Shown here piece by piece: positions 48,201-59,612 of a DNA stretch of 64,000 nucleotides. The first letter of the stretch is position 1, and each line of letters starts with the position of its first letter. The translations under genes and the position numbers were made by a program. The stretch is taken from the NCBI GenBank assembly GCA_037157565.1, contig JAZHRO010000039.1, forward strand, positions 40,982,001 to 41,046,000. The letters are read 5' to 3'. Origin of the DNA: Thalassia testudinum (taxonomy: Eukaryota > Streptophyta > Magnoliopsida > Alismatales > Hydrocharitaceae). The notes below the pieces were generated by a model. It worked only from the letters and a program-made list of their open reading frames with translations, searched no databases and was not told the DNA's origin.

Positions 48201-51200
48201 GAAGGCTTGTATGCTTCTGTTGGCCGACCATGTAAAAAAACAAAATAGAAAGTTGGGAACATGCATTCTGGATTTGGAAATAAAATGAGAATAAAAGATC
48301 TGAAATTGCAAGTTGTACATTTTGATAAAGTTTTGCATATGTTCTTTTATTCTCATATGTGATTATTGGACTCTTTCTTAATATCTTCCAACAAGCTTCC
48401 ACTATTAGTATCTGGTATGCTTTAGACTAGCTGAAACAATATGATTCTGCACACATATAGCATTTTAAGAACAAACTTGTTTGTGTGCTAGAAACTCAAG
48501 GTGTATTGTTAGACCGCGTGGATAGCCATTTGATTTTCCCTCGTGCATGCTTGCCTTATATCATGTGTCTTTTACTGTGATTGCTTTTTGGTAATCGGTA
48601 GTACAAATGTGAGGGGCTGCATTAAAGTTCTCACTTAAGTTTGGTTGTTGTACAGCAAAACAAACAAATATTGATAGATGCTGTTGTCCATGCTGTAAAT
48701 GAGGACTATGTTGAGATGGCAAATGACTTCACAAGGCTTGGTTTCCTTGCTAGTGGAACGGATGTCTCCCCTATAGTTCCTGCACTAGAAGCAATTTGGC
48801 AGAATTCACTAGGAAAAGGAGTAGCTGACTTCAATTTCAGAAGTGTCACTGGTACGGAGTATCCACCTTTCTACAGCTTAACATCATTTTTTATTCTCAT
48901 ATGCTAAATTAATTAATATGGTTAGTCCATAATTGTCAAAGTGAGTGAGAGTGAACCTGCTTTACCATTTGTATCTTCAACATAAGTTGCCTTCTCATGT
49001 ATGCACTGCCCCAAATCTTTTCCAAGGCAGACAGCCGATCATTGCAGTAAAAGCGCTGTTGAAGTTGGAGATGTGCGGAGACCTTCTTTCCTCCTTGAGT
49101 TCATGCGTGTGGAGAGGGGAGAGAGGGAGAGGTGTCGGTGGTGAGAGAGAGAGAGAGAAGAGAATAGTTGGAGAGAGAGGAACGAGGAGTTCTTTTGGAA
49201 TAGTAAGTTTATTATGGGAACTCAAATAACAATTAGGTATTTGATTTATGAATTTTTTGGGTGGTTATCAATTGGATAATCACCCTTTTACCTTTTAAAA
49301 AGAAAATAACAATTAGGTATTGCTCTCATTTTAAAGAGAAACAAATCTATTTCTAAATATGGACAACAGAAAATCAAATACTTAATTGACTAAAACAGGA
49401 AAACCAACTTATCTCTAAATGTCTCTAACAAAAATTATCACATGTGGCACAAAACTAACTTGGCATGCAAGCCAAAGAACCTAAGGCCACCTTGGCTGAC
49501 TACATGGGCCCACGGTGCCATGTGGCCCTCTTTATCCACGCTAACAAGTGCAAATGTCCATTGGATTCAGTTTAGTTTTGTTTAGTATGAATTCTTGATT
49601 CATGTTTCCATTTTGCATTTTGCTTGTGGCATTTGTCACTGGAGATTCGTTTTGTTTTTGAAAAGATTTGTCATAGGAGAATTACCCTTGGATAAAGTTT
49701 CTTTTTTCTCTTTTTTTGAGGAGGTAAATGTGGTGTGCCTTAGATCTGATCTTATGATCTCTTGGATGCCGGTGGGTGCTCTACCACTGAGCCCAAACCC
49801 TTGGTGGCACCCTTAGATAAGTTGCTGGTGTGCATGAATCAACTTATCTGGCTTGTTGGAGTAAATTAACGCATTTCCCTTGTCTTTTATTAGGTTAACC
49901 TATTGCATTTCAATCTACCCATCCTCTTTAGTAACTATTATGCATTGCTTTCTCTGTGTCTGGTAACTCAACTTTGTAGTGGATCTCTTTGTTGATTCTG
50001 AATATATCTGCAAATATTTCTGTGAGGAAAATAATAACTCTTATGTCTGTCTTCTGAATATATCTGAAAATATTTTGAATTTTGCTAAGAAAAACATGAG
50101 GGTTAACTTGGATTTTAACCTAACCACATGAAAGTAATCTTTTAGTACAGAAATGTCAACATATATAAGAAATGAAGCTAAAACGTATGATACACTTTTC
50201 TGACATAATGTTGAATTTTCATGCGTAGGCATACAGGCATGCATCTGTTGTGCATTATCAGAAATTATATTGTCATGCTCAATTGTGTGCACTTGCACAT
50301 ATATACATAATTGCATCTAGCTGAACCCATATAGAGCCAAACTTAAAGGACACTGGCCAGGTTGGTTTGACATGTCCAGGGAAAAGAACTTTGACCTTCA
50401 ACACAGCCTGATTTCCTTAACACTGACTCATGGATTTGATTATGGGCACACAGGCATGTTTGAATAGGAAAGATAGACATGAGAAGCATGCAAATGGGGA
50501 GATTTGTCCATGTTGTGCTTGTGTTGGTTTTTCTGTGTAGCTTAGATATATAGGCAGATAAATGGATAGGGAGAAGAATGTGTTTAGGTGCACACACTCT
50601 TAGGGGTGTTGTATCATCAGTTACCATGAGCTCTAAGATGCATCAAGTTCTTTAAGTACTGGAGCATGGAATACAGGTGCGGTGACCTTGTTGAAGTATC
50701 TGCGTTCAATAGAACTATGTTGAGCCATTTGAGCTTTAGAGAAACATAGAAATAGATATCTACCGTAACCATAGTTTAAAATGTTAATTTCAATGTTGTT
50801 TTGATAAATTTTTAACTGTTGTATTTCAAAGGCTCGTCGAGGGCACATCGTGGAAACATCCATATTTCGACATTAGATTTCGATGATTTTGATACCTCGA
50901 AAATAATTCATTTCAGAGGTATGTCGACATATATCAACAAAGATGGTAAAAGTATTTAAAATGATTAGAATTTCAAGGAAATCACAAGTTTAAATATGTT
51001 TATGTAAGAATAATAATATTATATCTTAATAATCATATGTAACGTATAATTTACCATACCATGTTAATGTTTAAGTTAATAATTAAATATCAAATAATTA
51101 CTGTGTGAATTAAATTAAGTCATGTAAATGTAAAATGTTCAAATTTATAGTTTGTAGTAAACTAAACTAAAAATTTAAAAGTTGAAATTTAACTATTTGA

Positions 51201-54200
51201 CCAATTGATCTTAAATTAATTTATTAGTTAATTTAAGGTATTTTACTATGCCGACAGATTAATCAATTTGAATAAGCCTAAATTAACATAATTATGTGTG
51301 TTGTGTTAACTATTTTTTATTTATGCCACCTTTATAAGTTATGTTTAGATCTAATTATATTACGTAGGAAAAATATAGGTTATCACCTTCAAATATGGGA
51401 CCATGGGTTTTCAGGTTAGATGTTATCCTTGAAGTAAATGATTAATTCATGAAGTAAATAGGCCCTTAGCATTTGCAATTTTTAGGTTTTATTATTTTAT
51501 AGATGGATGCAGGTCCTTTATTATTTAGTATTAACCAAAACTTAGAATTTTATTTTGAAGAATTAAACAAATGTTTTCTCAATGCTAAATTATGATTAGT
51601 ATTTGTTCAATGGCAGATCTAGAGTCTAATATGTAGATCTACTCTATAATTATGAATAAGTGTAGAATCAAGTCTTAAGAGAGTCAGAGGAGAGGAGCAG
51701 TGATACTAGAGGGAGCAACGACGGAGATTTAGTTCTAATAAGAATAAATAGCAGCAATAGTGTGAGCAACAGTAGTAGCAGTAGCGAAGAATGGGAGAAC
51801 TGTGAGTGAGAAGTAATAGCGGCAAGTTGAAATGTTGAGTGCATTTTGTCACTTGATGACATTTTAGCGAAATCTTTGTGTTTCAACATTATATTGATAT
51901 TGATATAGCCTAACCCAAAAAATAACCACTTCAACATGTTAACGGTGTGCTGTCAAAATTTAAATCATTTACAAAAATAGTAATTGGTAAAAATTGGTTA
52001 TTGAAACACCTATATTGATCTTAAAATATGATAACGATTTAAGAATTGTATCTAATGTCACCCATTTCTCCGAACTTATCGACATATTATCTATAGTTAA
52101 AAAAATATTATTGACATTCCTGCATTTCGACATTACATGTGTGTTGCCCGACACCAGAAAAAGGCAATTTTGTGAGCTTGCCATGGGCATTTATAACAAT
52201 GATCATAACTCTATCCGGGAGATTGCCCTCTTTCTCTCTTGCATGACATTCATCCTTACATTAATTTACTAGGGGTTTAACCTTATAAACTAATCCACAT
52301 ATTGATGTGTATGCTTGTGTATTTTTATGGGTTTATTCATAATAGCTTTTTGAGCTGGAGACTAATACTTCACACCTTAAATATTATAACATGATAATCA
52401 GCTCCTAAGATTTCATACATCTTTTTTTAGAGGGCTATCCTTTGATTTGCCATTACCCTCCTTGAAAAGGTTGTTCTACTGTGTCACTTAATGGTCATGT
52501 TTGTAGAGAGGGAAGAGTCCAATATGGGAAGGGAAGATTTTGTTGGTTGGATATGTTCATTGTCTTCAATATTTCGTTTCCTTCTTTTCAATGTAAGGTT
52601 TAGGGGGAATAATCCCCATTCACAAAAATGACTTTAGATGGCAAACTTAATGGGAGCTAAGTATTGGCCCACATAATTTATCCATGCCTAAGGTTCTCCT
52701 CAACATGTAGTTGAGGATTTAGTAATTGTATCCCATTTCTGTGCCCTTGTATTGATAACTTCAATTGACTTAAGTTGGAAGGGATACCCTTGGGGTTGCG
52801 GTCTTTGGAGGTGGTGAAGGCGACAGTGGTGTCCTTTGCGACACTCAAGTCTTGCTCAGGAGTTGGCCTGCCTTCCTCGGGCAAAGATAAGGTGCTGGCG
52901 AGGGTTGACTTGAGAATGAGGGCCATCCTCCCGACCAAGGTGGTCTTACACCACGAAGGGTCGTCGTGGGTGGTAGGTGTGCTGTAGGGTGGACGACTCC
53001 AGGGGGATTGGTGCGACCTCATTCACACAGGTGGTGGCTGGAGGGACCACGGCTTGGCCGGCGATTTGTAGGGTGAGGAAGACATTGGTGGTGGCGCCTA
53101 GGGTTAGGAAGCTCAAACGATGAGGGTCCACTCGAGGGTCTGATGCTGATGTGGACACGACTCACGATGGGGCCTTGGGGGAGAGCCTGCATGCATGTGT
53201 GGGGGAGAAGGTGAGGAGTTGGCGGTGGAGGACTCGTCGTAGCAGATGGGGAGTCCCCGCGACAGGTTTTGAAAGCACATGCATTTGGGGAGCGGGAAAG
53301 GCACGAGGCCTTTAAGTTGGACCCCCTCCACATGTCGGGTCACGTGACCCATTGGACTCGGTCAGGGTCGGATCCGGGCCTGACCTGCTGACCGGGGCTC
53401 AAGAGGCGCATGACCCACCTGAAACAATGGATACCTCATTCCAAGCCCTTTTAGGGGGCCCTACAGCCCCTCGCTACTTAAATGAGATCTCTCACTCATG
53501 CAGGGTGTTCTCGTGACAATGCTCAGGGCACGAAGGAGGGGGAAGACCCGGCGATGGAAGACATGATGTAGGAGCTGGGTGGCGGCGATCTTGAAGAAGC
53601 AGTGGAGTGACAACGCTGGGAGACAGTGCGCGTGAACCAATAAGGGAGGCTGATGCAGTGCTGACTCCCTTGAATCTAGGCGTGACTTCCGACGTCAATG
53701 GAAACTTCGCCACCTCAATGGGGGTTCAAGGGGTGGCTGATGGGGGGAACCTCGGCTTGGAAGGTGGCGGTCGGACCGATAGAGGGGAATACGGGGTCCC
53801 CCTCATGCCATTGCAGCCTCACGTGATAGAGAAGAGCGGCAAACTACGATACAACAGGAGGTGGGGGTACGGAGGTGATAGAGTTGCAGTCCAAGGCAAG
53901 GGGCAGGTGTGGAAGGTGGTTGTTGCTCGCAGCCAGGGGGTGGTGGAACAACCACTCACCTCACAGAAGGTGATGGCTAAGGATGACGGGGTGGTGCGGC
54001 AGGTGGCAAAGGTGGCGGGCTTTCGTCAGCTCGCAAGGGAGGGAGTGAAATTTGCCAAATTTTAAATGTCATACCTAGAACGTTAGGGGCTTGAACGACC
54101 CCTCCAGAAAGGGTAGCTTTGGGGGCTACATAAGGCAATGGGAGGCGGATGTGGTGTATGTGGTGTTGCTTAAGGAGACGAAGTTGGCAAAATTTAAAGG

Positions 54201-57200
54201 CAGCATGTGGAAGGAGATTGGGGGCACGTGGATGGAGGGTTTCAGAGCCTTTGATGCAGTTGGCAGATCAGGAGGGGGGGGGGGGGGGCAAATTTTGGGG
54301 TGGAGGGTGGATATCCTTACTTTGGAGGATGTCTTCATAGGAAGCCATGTGTTGACTGCGACATTTGTCAAGAAGAGGGATGGCTCCAGGCTGGTGGTGA
54401 GGGGGTGTACGACCCATTGGAGGTGCGAGTGAGAGATGCAATGTGGGAGGAGCTCACCACGGTTGTAGTAACTAGCCGGGGCCTCCCCTCGCTGATTGGA
54501 AGTGATCTCAATATCACACTACTGGCGGATGACAGGTTGGAGAGATGTGGAAGGCGAGACCTAGGTTTGAACCAGTTTGTGGAGTCCGTGGTCACGCATG
54601 GGCTGATTGACATGGCCTCGATCTCCTATGCCTATACCTGGAGGAGCACCAGTGGACAAAAATCTAGAATTGATAGATTTCTCTATAGTGTGGAATTGGT
54701 TGAGGTATACCCCATGGCTGATGTCTCATCGATGGAGAGGCTCTATTCGACTATACACCTTTGATGTGGAGATCAAACGAGGCAGGAACATATGGCACAC
54801 ACTTCAAGTTCAATAGATCGTGATTGCTGGAGTCAGGCTTTAGAGAGATGGAGGAAAATGGAGGTCGACACAGGCGGAGGGGTCAACAATAGCTCGTTTG
54901 GTGGGGAAATTGAGTGCCTTACGAGATTTTCTGAGGAGGTACAGGAAGAAACTCAGGGAGTCGGGGGCTAAGAGGAAGAGAGAAATGTTGGTCGAGGTTT
55001 CCAGGTTGGATAGGTGGGAAGATATTGGACTGTTCGTAGAGAATAGAGATTGCAGACTGACGCACTTGAAGGTGATACAAGAGGAGGATAAAAAGGAGGA
55101 AATCGAGTGGAAGACAAGATCTAGGTAGAAGTGGCTAAGGGAGGGGTGCTCCAATACTAAATTCTTTCACCAGATGGCATCGGCTAAGAGGAGGAAAAAC
55201 TGAATTGATAGGTTGGTGGTGGGGGGGAACTTCCACTACGGTAGGGAGGAGGTTGGATGGGCGGCGATCGATTTCTTTAGAGGGTTCTGTGGAAACCATA
55301 GGAGAGGCAGACAGAGAGGGATGGGGGAGGGCGCACGAAGGGTGTCTACGCAGGAGGCGGAGTCACTTACGATTGCTTTTTTAGGGGACGAGGTTATAGG
55401 AGGGCGGTGTGGGGGCTCATTGCTAATGGGTGCCTTGGACTAGATAGACTCTTTGTTTTCTTTTTTAGGGAATTCTGGACTTTGGTGAAACAAGAGGTGT
55501 TGCAAATGGTAGAAGAGTTTGCGGTGGGCAATAGAGGCTTTGACAAGTTCAATAGGTTCTACCTCTTCCTTCCTATAAAGGAGGGGGCAAAAGCTATCGA
55601 GGACTACAAGTCGATTGTTTTGTCAAATGCGGCCTATCTCATCTCTGATGTCCTGGCCAACAGGTTATGTAGCGTTCTGGAGGCCATTGCCTCATCGGTA
55701 CGGGCGACCTATGTCCCAGGGAGAGGTATTTTTGATGGTTTTGTTTTGGCTACAGAGGCCTTGGTAGCATGGAAAAGAATAGGGAGGAAGGCGCTCTTAT
55801 GGAAGGTGGATTTCAATAAGGCGTACAATTCCATTCGGTGGGAGTTCCTGTAGGCAGCTCTAGTCATGAGAGGTTTCCCGCAATGGTGGCTGGAGTGGGT
55901 GAAGAGGTGTGTCACGTCTTTTTCGATCCTGATTAACGAGAACTCGGCAGGAGGTTGGGTGTAGCTTAAGAGGGGGGTTAGGCAGAGGTGCCCGCTGGCA
56001 CCCATGTTCGTCATTGCAGTGGATACATTGGCTAGGGTGGCTCTCAGGTCATGCCAGAGAGGTTTGTTCAGAGGCTTCAGAATAGGGGGTGATAGATCTC
56101 GGTGTTACAGTATGCAGGCGACAACTTATTCTTGGTGGAGGGATCGTCAATTGAGGCTTGTAGGCTGCAGTTGCTTCTGGAGCTGTTTGGGGACGCCTCG
56201 AGCTTGCAGATTGACTACGGGAAATCCAGCTTGGTGCCCTATAATATGTCGGAGGAGGAAGGGGTTGCTTGTGGGACTGCGCTGAGGACTAACAGGGGTT
56301 TATTACCCCTATCTTACCTCAACCTGCCCTTCACGGATAGACGCCTCAAATTGCAAGATTGGTTTCTGCTTTTGGAGAGGATGGAGGGGAGGTTGTCTGG
56401 TTGGGCATCCAGGTTGCTTTCGAAGGGGGAAGGTTGATGTTAGTGAAGGCGGTCCTCTCTTCCATTTCGGCATACTTCCTCTTCGTCTTCAGGCTACCTA
56501 GGCAGTTGGAGAAGAGGATCATTGGTCTGATGCGGGATTTCTTCTGGACGAACTCCGGGGAAGGGGGCGAGATTGGTAGCATGGGAGGAGATTTGCCGTC
56601 CTACAAAGGAGGGTGGTCTTGGGGTAAGAGATGTTGGAATTGTTAATTGGAGCCTTCCTACGAAGTGGATTGTGAGGTTGATGAACCAGGAGCAGAGCCT
56701 TCTTGGTGATGTACTGCATGACTGTTATGGTCCCCTCCTCTCATGGAGACTCGACTTCTCGATGCTAGGGGCTTCGCACTTCCTGAGAGGGTTGGCGTCG
56801 GTGGCCCTGAAAGTTCATGGCTTCTTTACTTCGTACATAGGCGCGAGGGACATTTGTAGATTCTGGTTGGATGATTGGCAGTGAGAAGGGACGATATGCA
56901 GTAGGTACCCCCGTCTTTTCTCAAGGGCAGCAAACAAGGAAGCATCGGTAGAGAGCTGTTGGGATAGTTCTTGGTGCCCCACCTTTCAGGGAGCCTTGTC
57001 GGAGCAAAAGTACGCTGTGTTCTTGAGGCTCTTGTAGGATCTATAGGGATGAGAGCCCGAGGGAGGAAAGGACACCTTTCTTTGGGATGATGGGAACTTT
57101 TCCGTCAAGAAGGCCTTTCATAGATTGCGGGGAAATATTCTTGCGGTGGATCTCGACTTCCAGCGAGATTGTAGGTTGATCTGGTTGGTGGATTGTCCCT

Positions 57201-59612
57201 TGAAGGTCAAGATTTTCATGTGGTTGGTGATGAGAGGAAAGGTGCTCATGAAGACCTAGAGGACGAGGTGGGTTGAGATGGAGGACATTCGATGCCCTTT
57301 CTGTGGTGCGGCGGATGAGGATGTTGATCATCTTTTTGTAAGGTGTACCTTTGTTAGGTGTGGAGGATTTTGGGGATTGATTGGATTGTGAGCTTGGTTC
57401 CCTTCAGGAGCTTTGGGCCTCTTTTTGGAGGGGGAATATTTGGGTGATGGCAATACTTCTAGGTCGAAGAAGGAAATGGCAAAGGTACTAGTGGTGTTAT
57501 GGGGGGTGTGGTTGGGAAGGAATGTGGTTGCGTTTAGAGGGGAAACACCATATGTTGAGAACCTTGTTTCCTCCATCTCCTCCCAAGTTATGTTTTGGGA
57601 GTCCACCATGTAATGGCTAACGTTGTATTTGTTTGCCGTTATTAATGCTTTTCAAAAAAACTTCAATTGACTTAAAAATTGGCAAACTATTCTTCTAGAA
57701 GCTGCAATTGATATGGATTCTTAGCTAGGCTTTATGTAAAATAGGGTGATACTAACACAATCATTTTAATGTGTGTCAACTGAACATGGACATCATTGTA
57801 TTAACGTGTATCATACTGACACCTGTTTTAGATTCCAATCCAGATTCTAGTCATTGCTATTGGCATAATTGAGGTTATCCTATGGTTAATGATGTCAAAT
57901 GCCATCCAATTGATATTTATAAGTCATCCATTTGAAGAATGTGAAATTGTTTTTCATGATGACTACTGTCCATGTCATTTCATAGCATGTTTTCCTGAAG
58001 TACATGTTTTGTTCTGTGTTATCCACTTATCCTTAATAATTTTCTCAAGTGCCATGCAATTGCTTCTTGCAGTTCATTAATGGTGAATTGTATTGCAGGA
58101 AAGTTTAATCAACTAGTTTATCAGTATCCAATCCGCATACCAGAGAGATTTTCTCTTGTTATCCGTTCTCTTTTGACTCAAGAGGGAATTTGTTTTACAC
58201 TGAAGCCAGATTTTAAATTCCTTGAGGTAATTTACTTTCTTTCCCCCAAATACAAGTAACTTATTTGGTAATTGTTTTGAAGTCTTAATAAGTTATTTTA
58301 TATGATGCCTGAGAACATTAATAGGTTGCTTATCCTTATGTGGCAAAGCGCCTCCTGACAGACCCAAATCCCGCATTGAGAGAGCGTCTTATACAGGTCA
58401 GTTTTGAATATTTGCATGAACTGTCAGAGAATCTCTCTTGATGATTGATATGTAGAGATTTCTGACTGGATTATATGTTTCTCTGCAACCATTGTGTTGT
58501 GACTAGTACAATTTAGCTCTAGGTATATGGAGATGTTATATCAATGCTGCTTCCAATAGGACATCGATCGTATCTATCCTTTATTCCAAATAGGTCTTTA
58601 ACGTTTCCTTCATATGAAGGAAAAGATGGTGAAGATTAACGTCACCACCTAGAATCTGAAGATTGTCTCTTGAATGAAGTGATGGTTCAAAAATTATCAT
58701 TTGTGTTGGTCGATAGTCATTCTGGACTTGCAGAAATCAAGTTCCCTGTCTTGTATGAATTGTGTATTACTTTAATGGTTCTGGTCGTGTAATCCAAAAT
58801 TCTTAGTTAACTACTACATTGTCATTCGGTTTATCTTCCATGTTAACACATTCCCTAGCTTTTGAAGTGGAGAGAGAGCAATCTTTTTATCCTTACTGCA
58901 GGTTCTATTCAAAGATGGAGAATTCCAATGGAAGCGACTCGAAAATCTTATCACTCTGGCAAAGGAAAATGTTGCCAAAATGAGTCTAAACCCAGCATCA
59001 AAAATGAGAAGCATGTAAGTGCTGATCTTTGCACCACTTGATGTCTATTGTTTCATGTTTATTACATCAATTCATAAATGTTTCAGGCAAGTGATGAGGA
59101 ATGGTCAGGCTAGGAAAAAATTGGACCTGACTGAAACTATAAAAGATGGAGCTAGGATGTTTCTTATTGATTCTGGTATTAGGCGGCAGCTTCTGTTGGC
59201 TTTGACAGAGGACTCCAGGCTCCACATTCAAGAGGTTTGTTATAATCTCTCTCTCTCGATTGGTCTTTTAAAAGGGAGCCAGTAAGAATTGAGTTGCATT
59301 ACATCTGATGGCTTCCAATTTGTTGGTTTTATGAGTTAATAAGGTATGGTTTGTGTGGATACTGATACCGTTGGTTTCGTTGAAGCTCATCGACGTCTAC
59401 AGATTACTAGAAGATGAAGTTGACATTCCTTCGGTCGCAATGGAGGTCTTCCGTGGTAAATACCCAATCAGTTTTGACAAGTACTCGATCTCGGATTGCT
59501 GTGGGCTTGAACATTTTTACCTGTTGATGGAATGATGTTTGCAGAGTTACCGACGTTTACACGTGCTGCCATGCTCTCCTGGAGTGAATCAGTTTTGTCA
59601 GACCGTCGATAA
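45265..59612 (+). CDS. ABC1K3: ABC1K3-like plastoglobule atypical kinase, complete
   Basis: ABC1/UbiB-family atypical kinase. Arabidopsis ABC1K3 acts in chloroplast plastoglobules, affecting tocopherol and plastoquinone metabolism with ABC1K1. Coding exons: 45,265-45,669; 45,797-45,886; 46,011-46,157; 46,269-46,433; 46,943-47,083; 47,259-47,438; 48,656-48,851; 58,099-58,226; 58,325-58,396; 58,902-59,014; 59,087-59,234; 59,386-59,455; 59,545-59,612. The total is 1,923 bp (640 codons plus stop), every intron GT-AG, no frame break. N-terminus is Ser/Arg-rich, like a plastid transit peptide. Family motifs are all present: KAGQ (residues 132-135), AAASLGQVY (from 192), VAVK (lysine 214), EELDY (from 264), HGDPHPGN (347-354) and DFGN (367-370). 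The C-terminus is SWSESVLSDRR. Assignment rests on near-identity to remembered ABC1K3 stretches such as ERGVCIPFRKY and KLGCNAELIVDEFGEKLLEE. Exon 1 is strongly GC-rich. Intron 7 (9.2 kb) holds two LINE insertions. It appears functional. Confidence 0.97.
45685..45715 (+). repeat. (TTC)n microsatellite in ABC1K3 intron 1
   Basis: About ten TTC units start 15 bp after the exon 1 splice donor. Confidence 0.95.
49242..49303 (+). mobile_element. 62-bp minimal LINE insertion
   Basis: AAATAACAATTAGGTATT (18 bp) occurs perfectly at 49,224-49,241 and 49,304-49,321. The 62 bp between are the 3' terminus of the same LINE family as 15,050-18,563: short leader, stem-loop (49,259-49,285), 11-nt spacer and a short A-rich tail interrupted by G. 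It is an extremely 5'-truncated target-primed insertion, in ABC1K3 intron 7 in sense orientation. Confidence 0.92.
49259..49285 (+). other. 3' stem-loop of the 62-bp LINE insertion
   Basis: GGGTGGTTATC pairs with GATAATCACCC around AATTG (11 bp with one G-U pair). It differs from the hairpin at 18,514 at one stem and one loop position. Confidence 0.9.
49322..52756 (+). other. ABC1K3 intron 7, upstream part
   Basis: AT-rich intron sequence with no coding recognised. A 12-bp direct repeat ATTTCGACATTA at 50,864-50,875 and 52,124-52,135 brackets 1.25 kb of very AT-rich DNA that may be an old insertion. Confidence 0.5.
52778..54065 (+). pseudogene. LINE ORF1 remnant
   Basis: 52,775-52,987 encodes the second half of a DUF4283-like domain (GIPLGLRSLEVVKA ... 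HHEGSSWVV), homologous to the half-LINE ORF1 at 2,012-1,689. After a heavily interrupted middle, 53,607-54,065 is an open 152-codon C-terminal part rich in Gly and Val that I do not recognise. The true ORF1 start is missing. Confidence 0.7.
54066..57345 (+). pseudogene. LINE ORF2 remnant (endonuclease, RT, zf-RVT)
   Basis: Order of domains: endonuclease from about 54,080 (NVRGLNDPSRKGSFGGYI; LKETKL; SDLNITLLADDRLE; SRIDRFLYSVELV near 54,662); reverse transcriptase 55,407-55,853 (TYVPGRGIFDGF; motif A VDFNKAYNS) and catalytic motif near 56,111, where YADD has become YAGD; then GGRLMLVKAVLSSISAYF near 56,428; and a zinc-binding zf-RVT segment near 57,295 (CPFCGAADEDVDHLF). The mutated catalytic motif and numerous stops show it is dead. 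Confidence 0.9.
57611..57641 (+). other. 3' stem-loop of the 4.9-kb LINE
   Basis: TAATGGC pairs with GCCGTTA (7 bp, one G-U) around a 17-nt loop. The A-tail begins 12 nt later. The sequence differs from the hairpin at 18,514, indicating another subfamily. Confidence 0.6.

Larger units (their letters stand above)
52774..57660 (+). mobile_element. L1-type LINE, 4.9 kb, 5'-truncated in ORF1
   Basis: CTTCAATTGACTTAA (15 bp) occurs on both sides (52,759-52,773 and 57,661-57,675), and a seven-A tail ends the element: a clear target-primed insertion. It begins inside ORF1, continues through a second part of ORF1, ORF2 and a 3' stem-loop, and lies in ABC1K3 intron 7 in sense orientation. Many stops and frameshifts make it inactive. 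A run of about 16 G at 54,272-54,287 lies inside the endonuclease coding. Confidence 0.95.
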
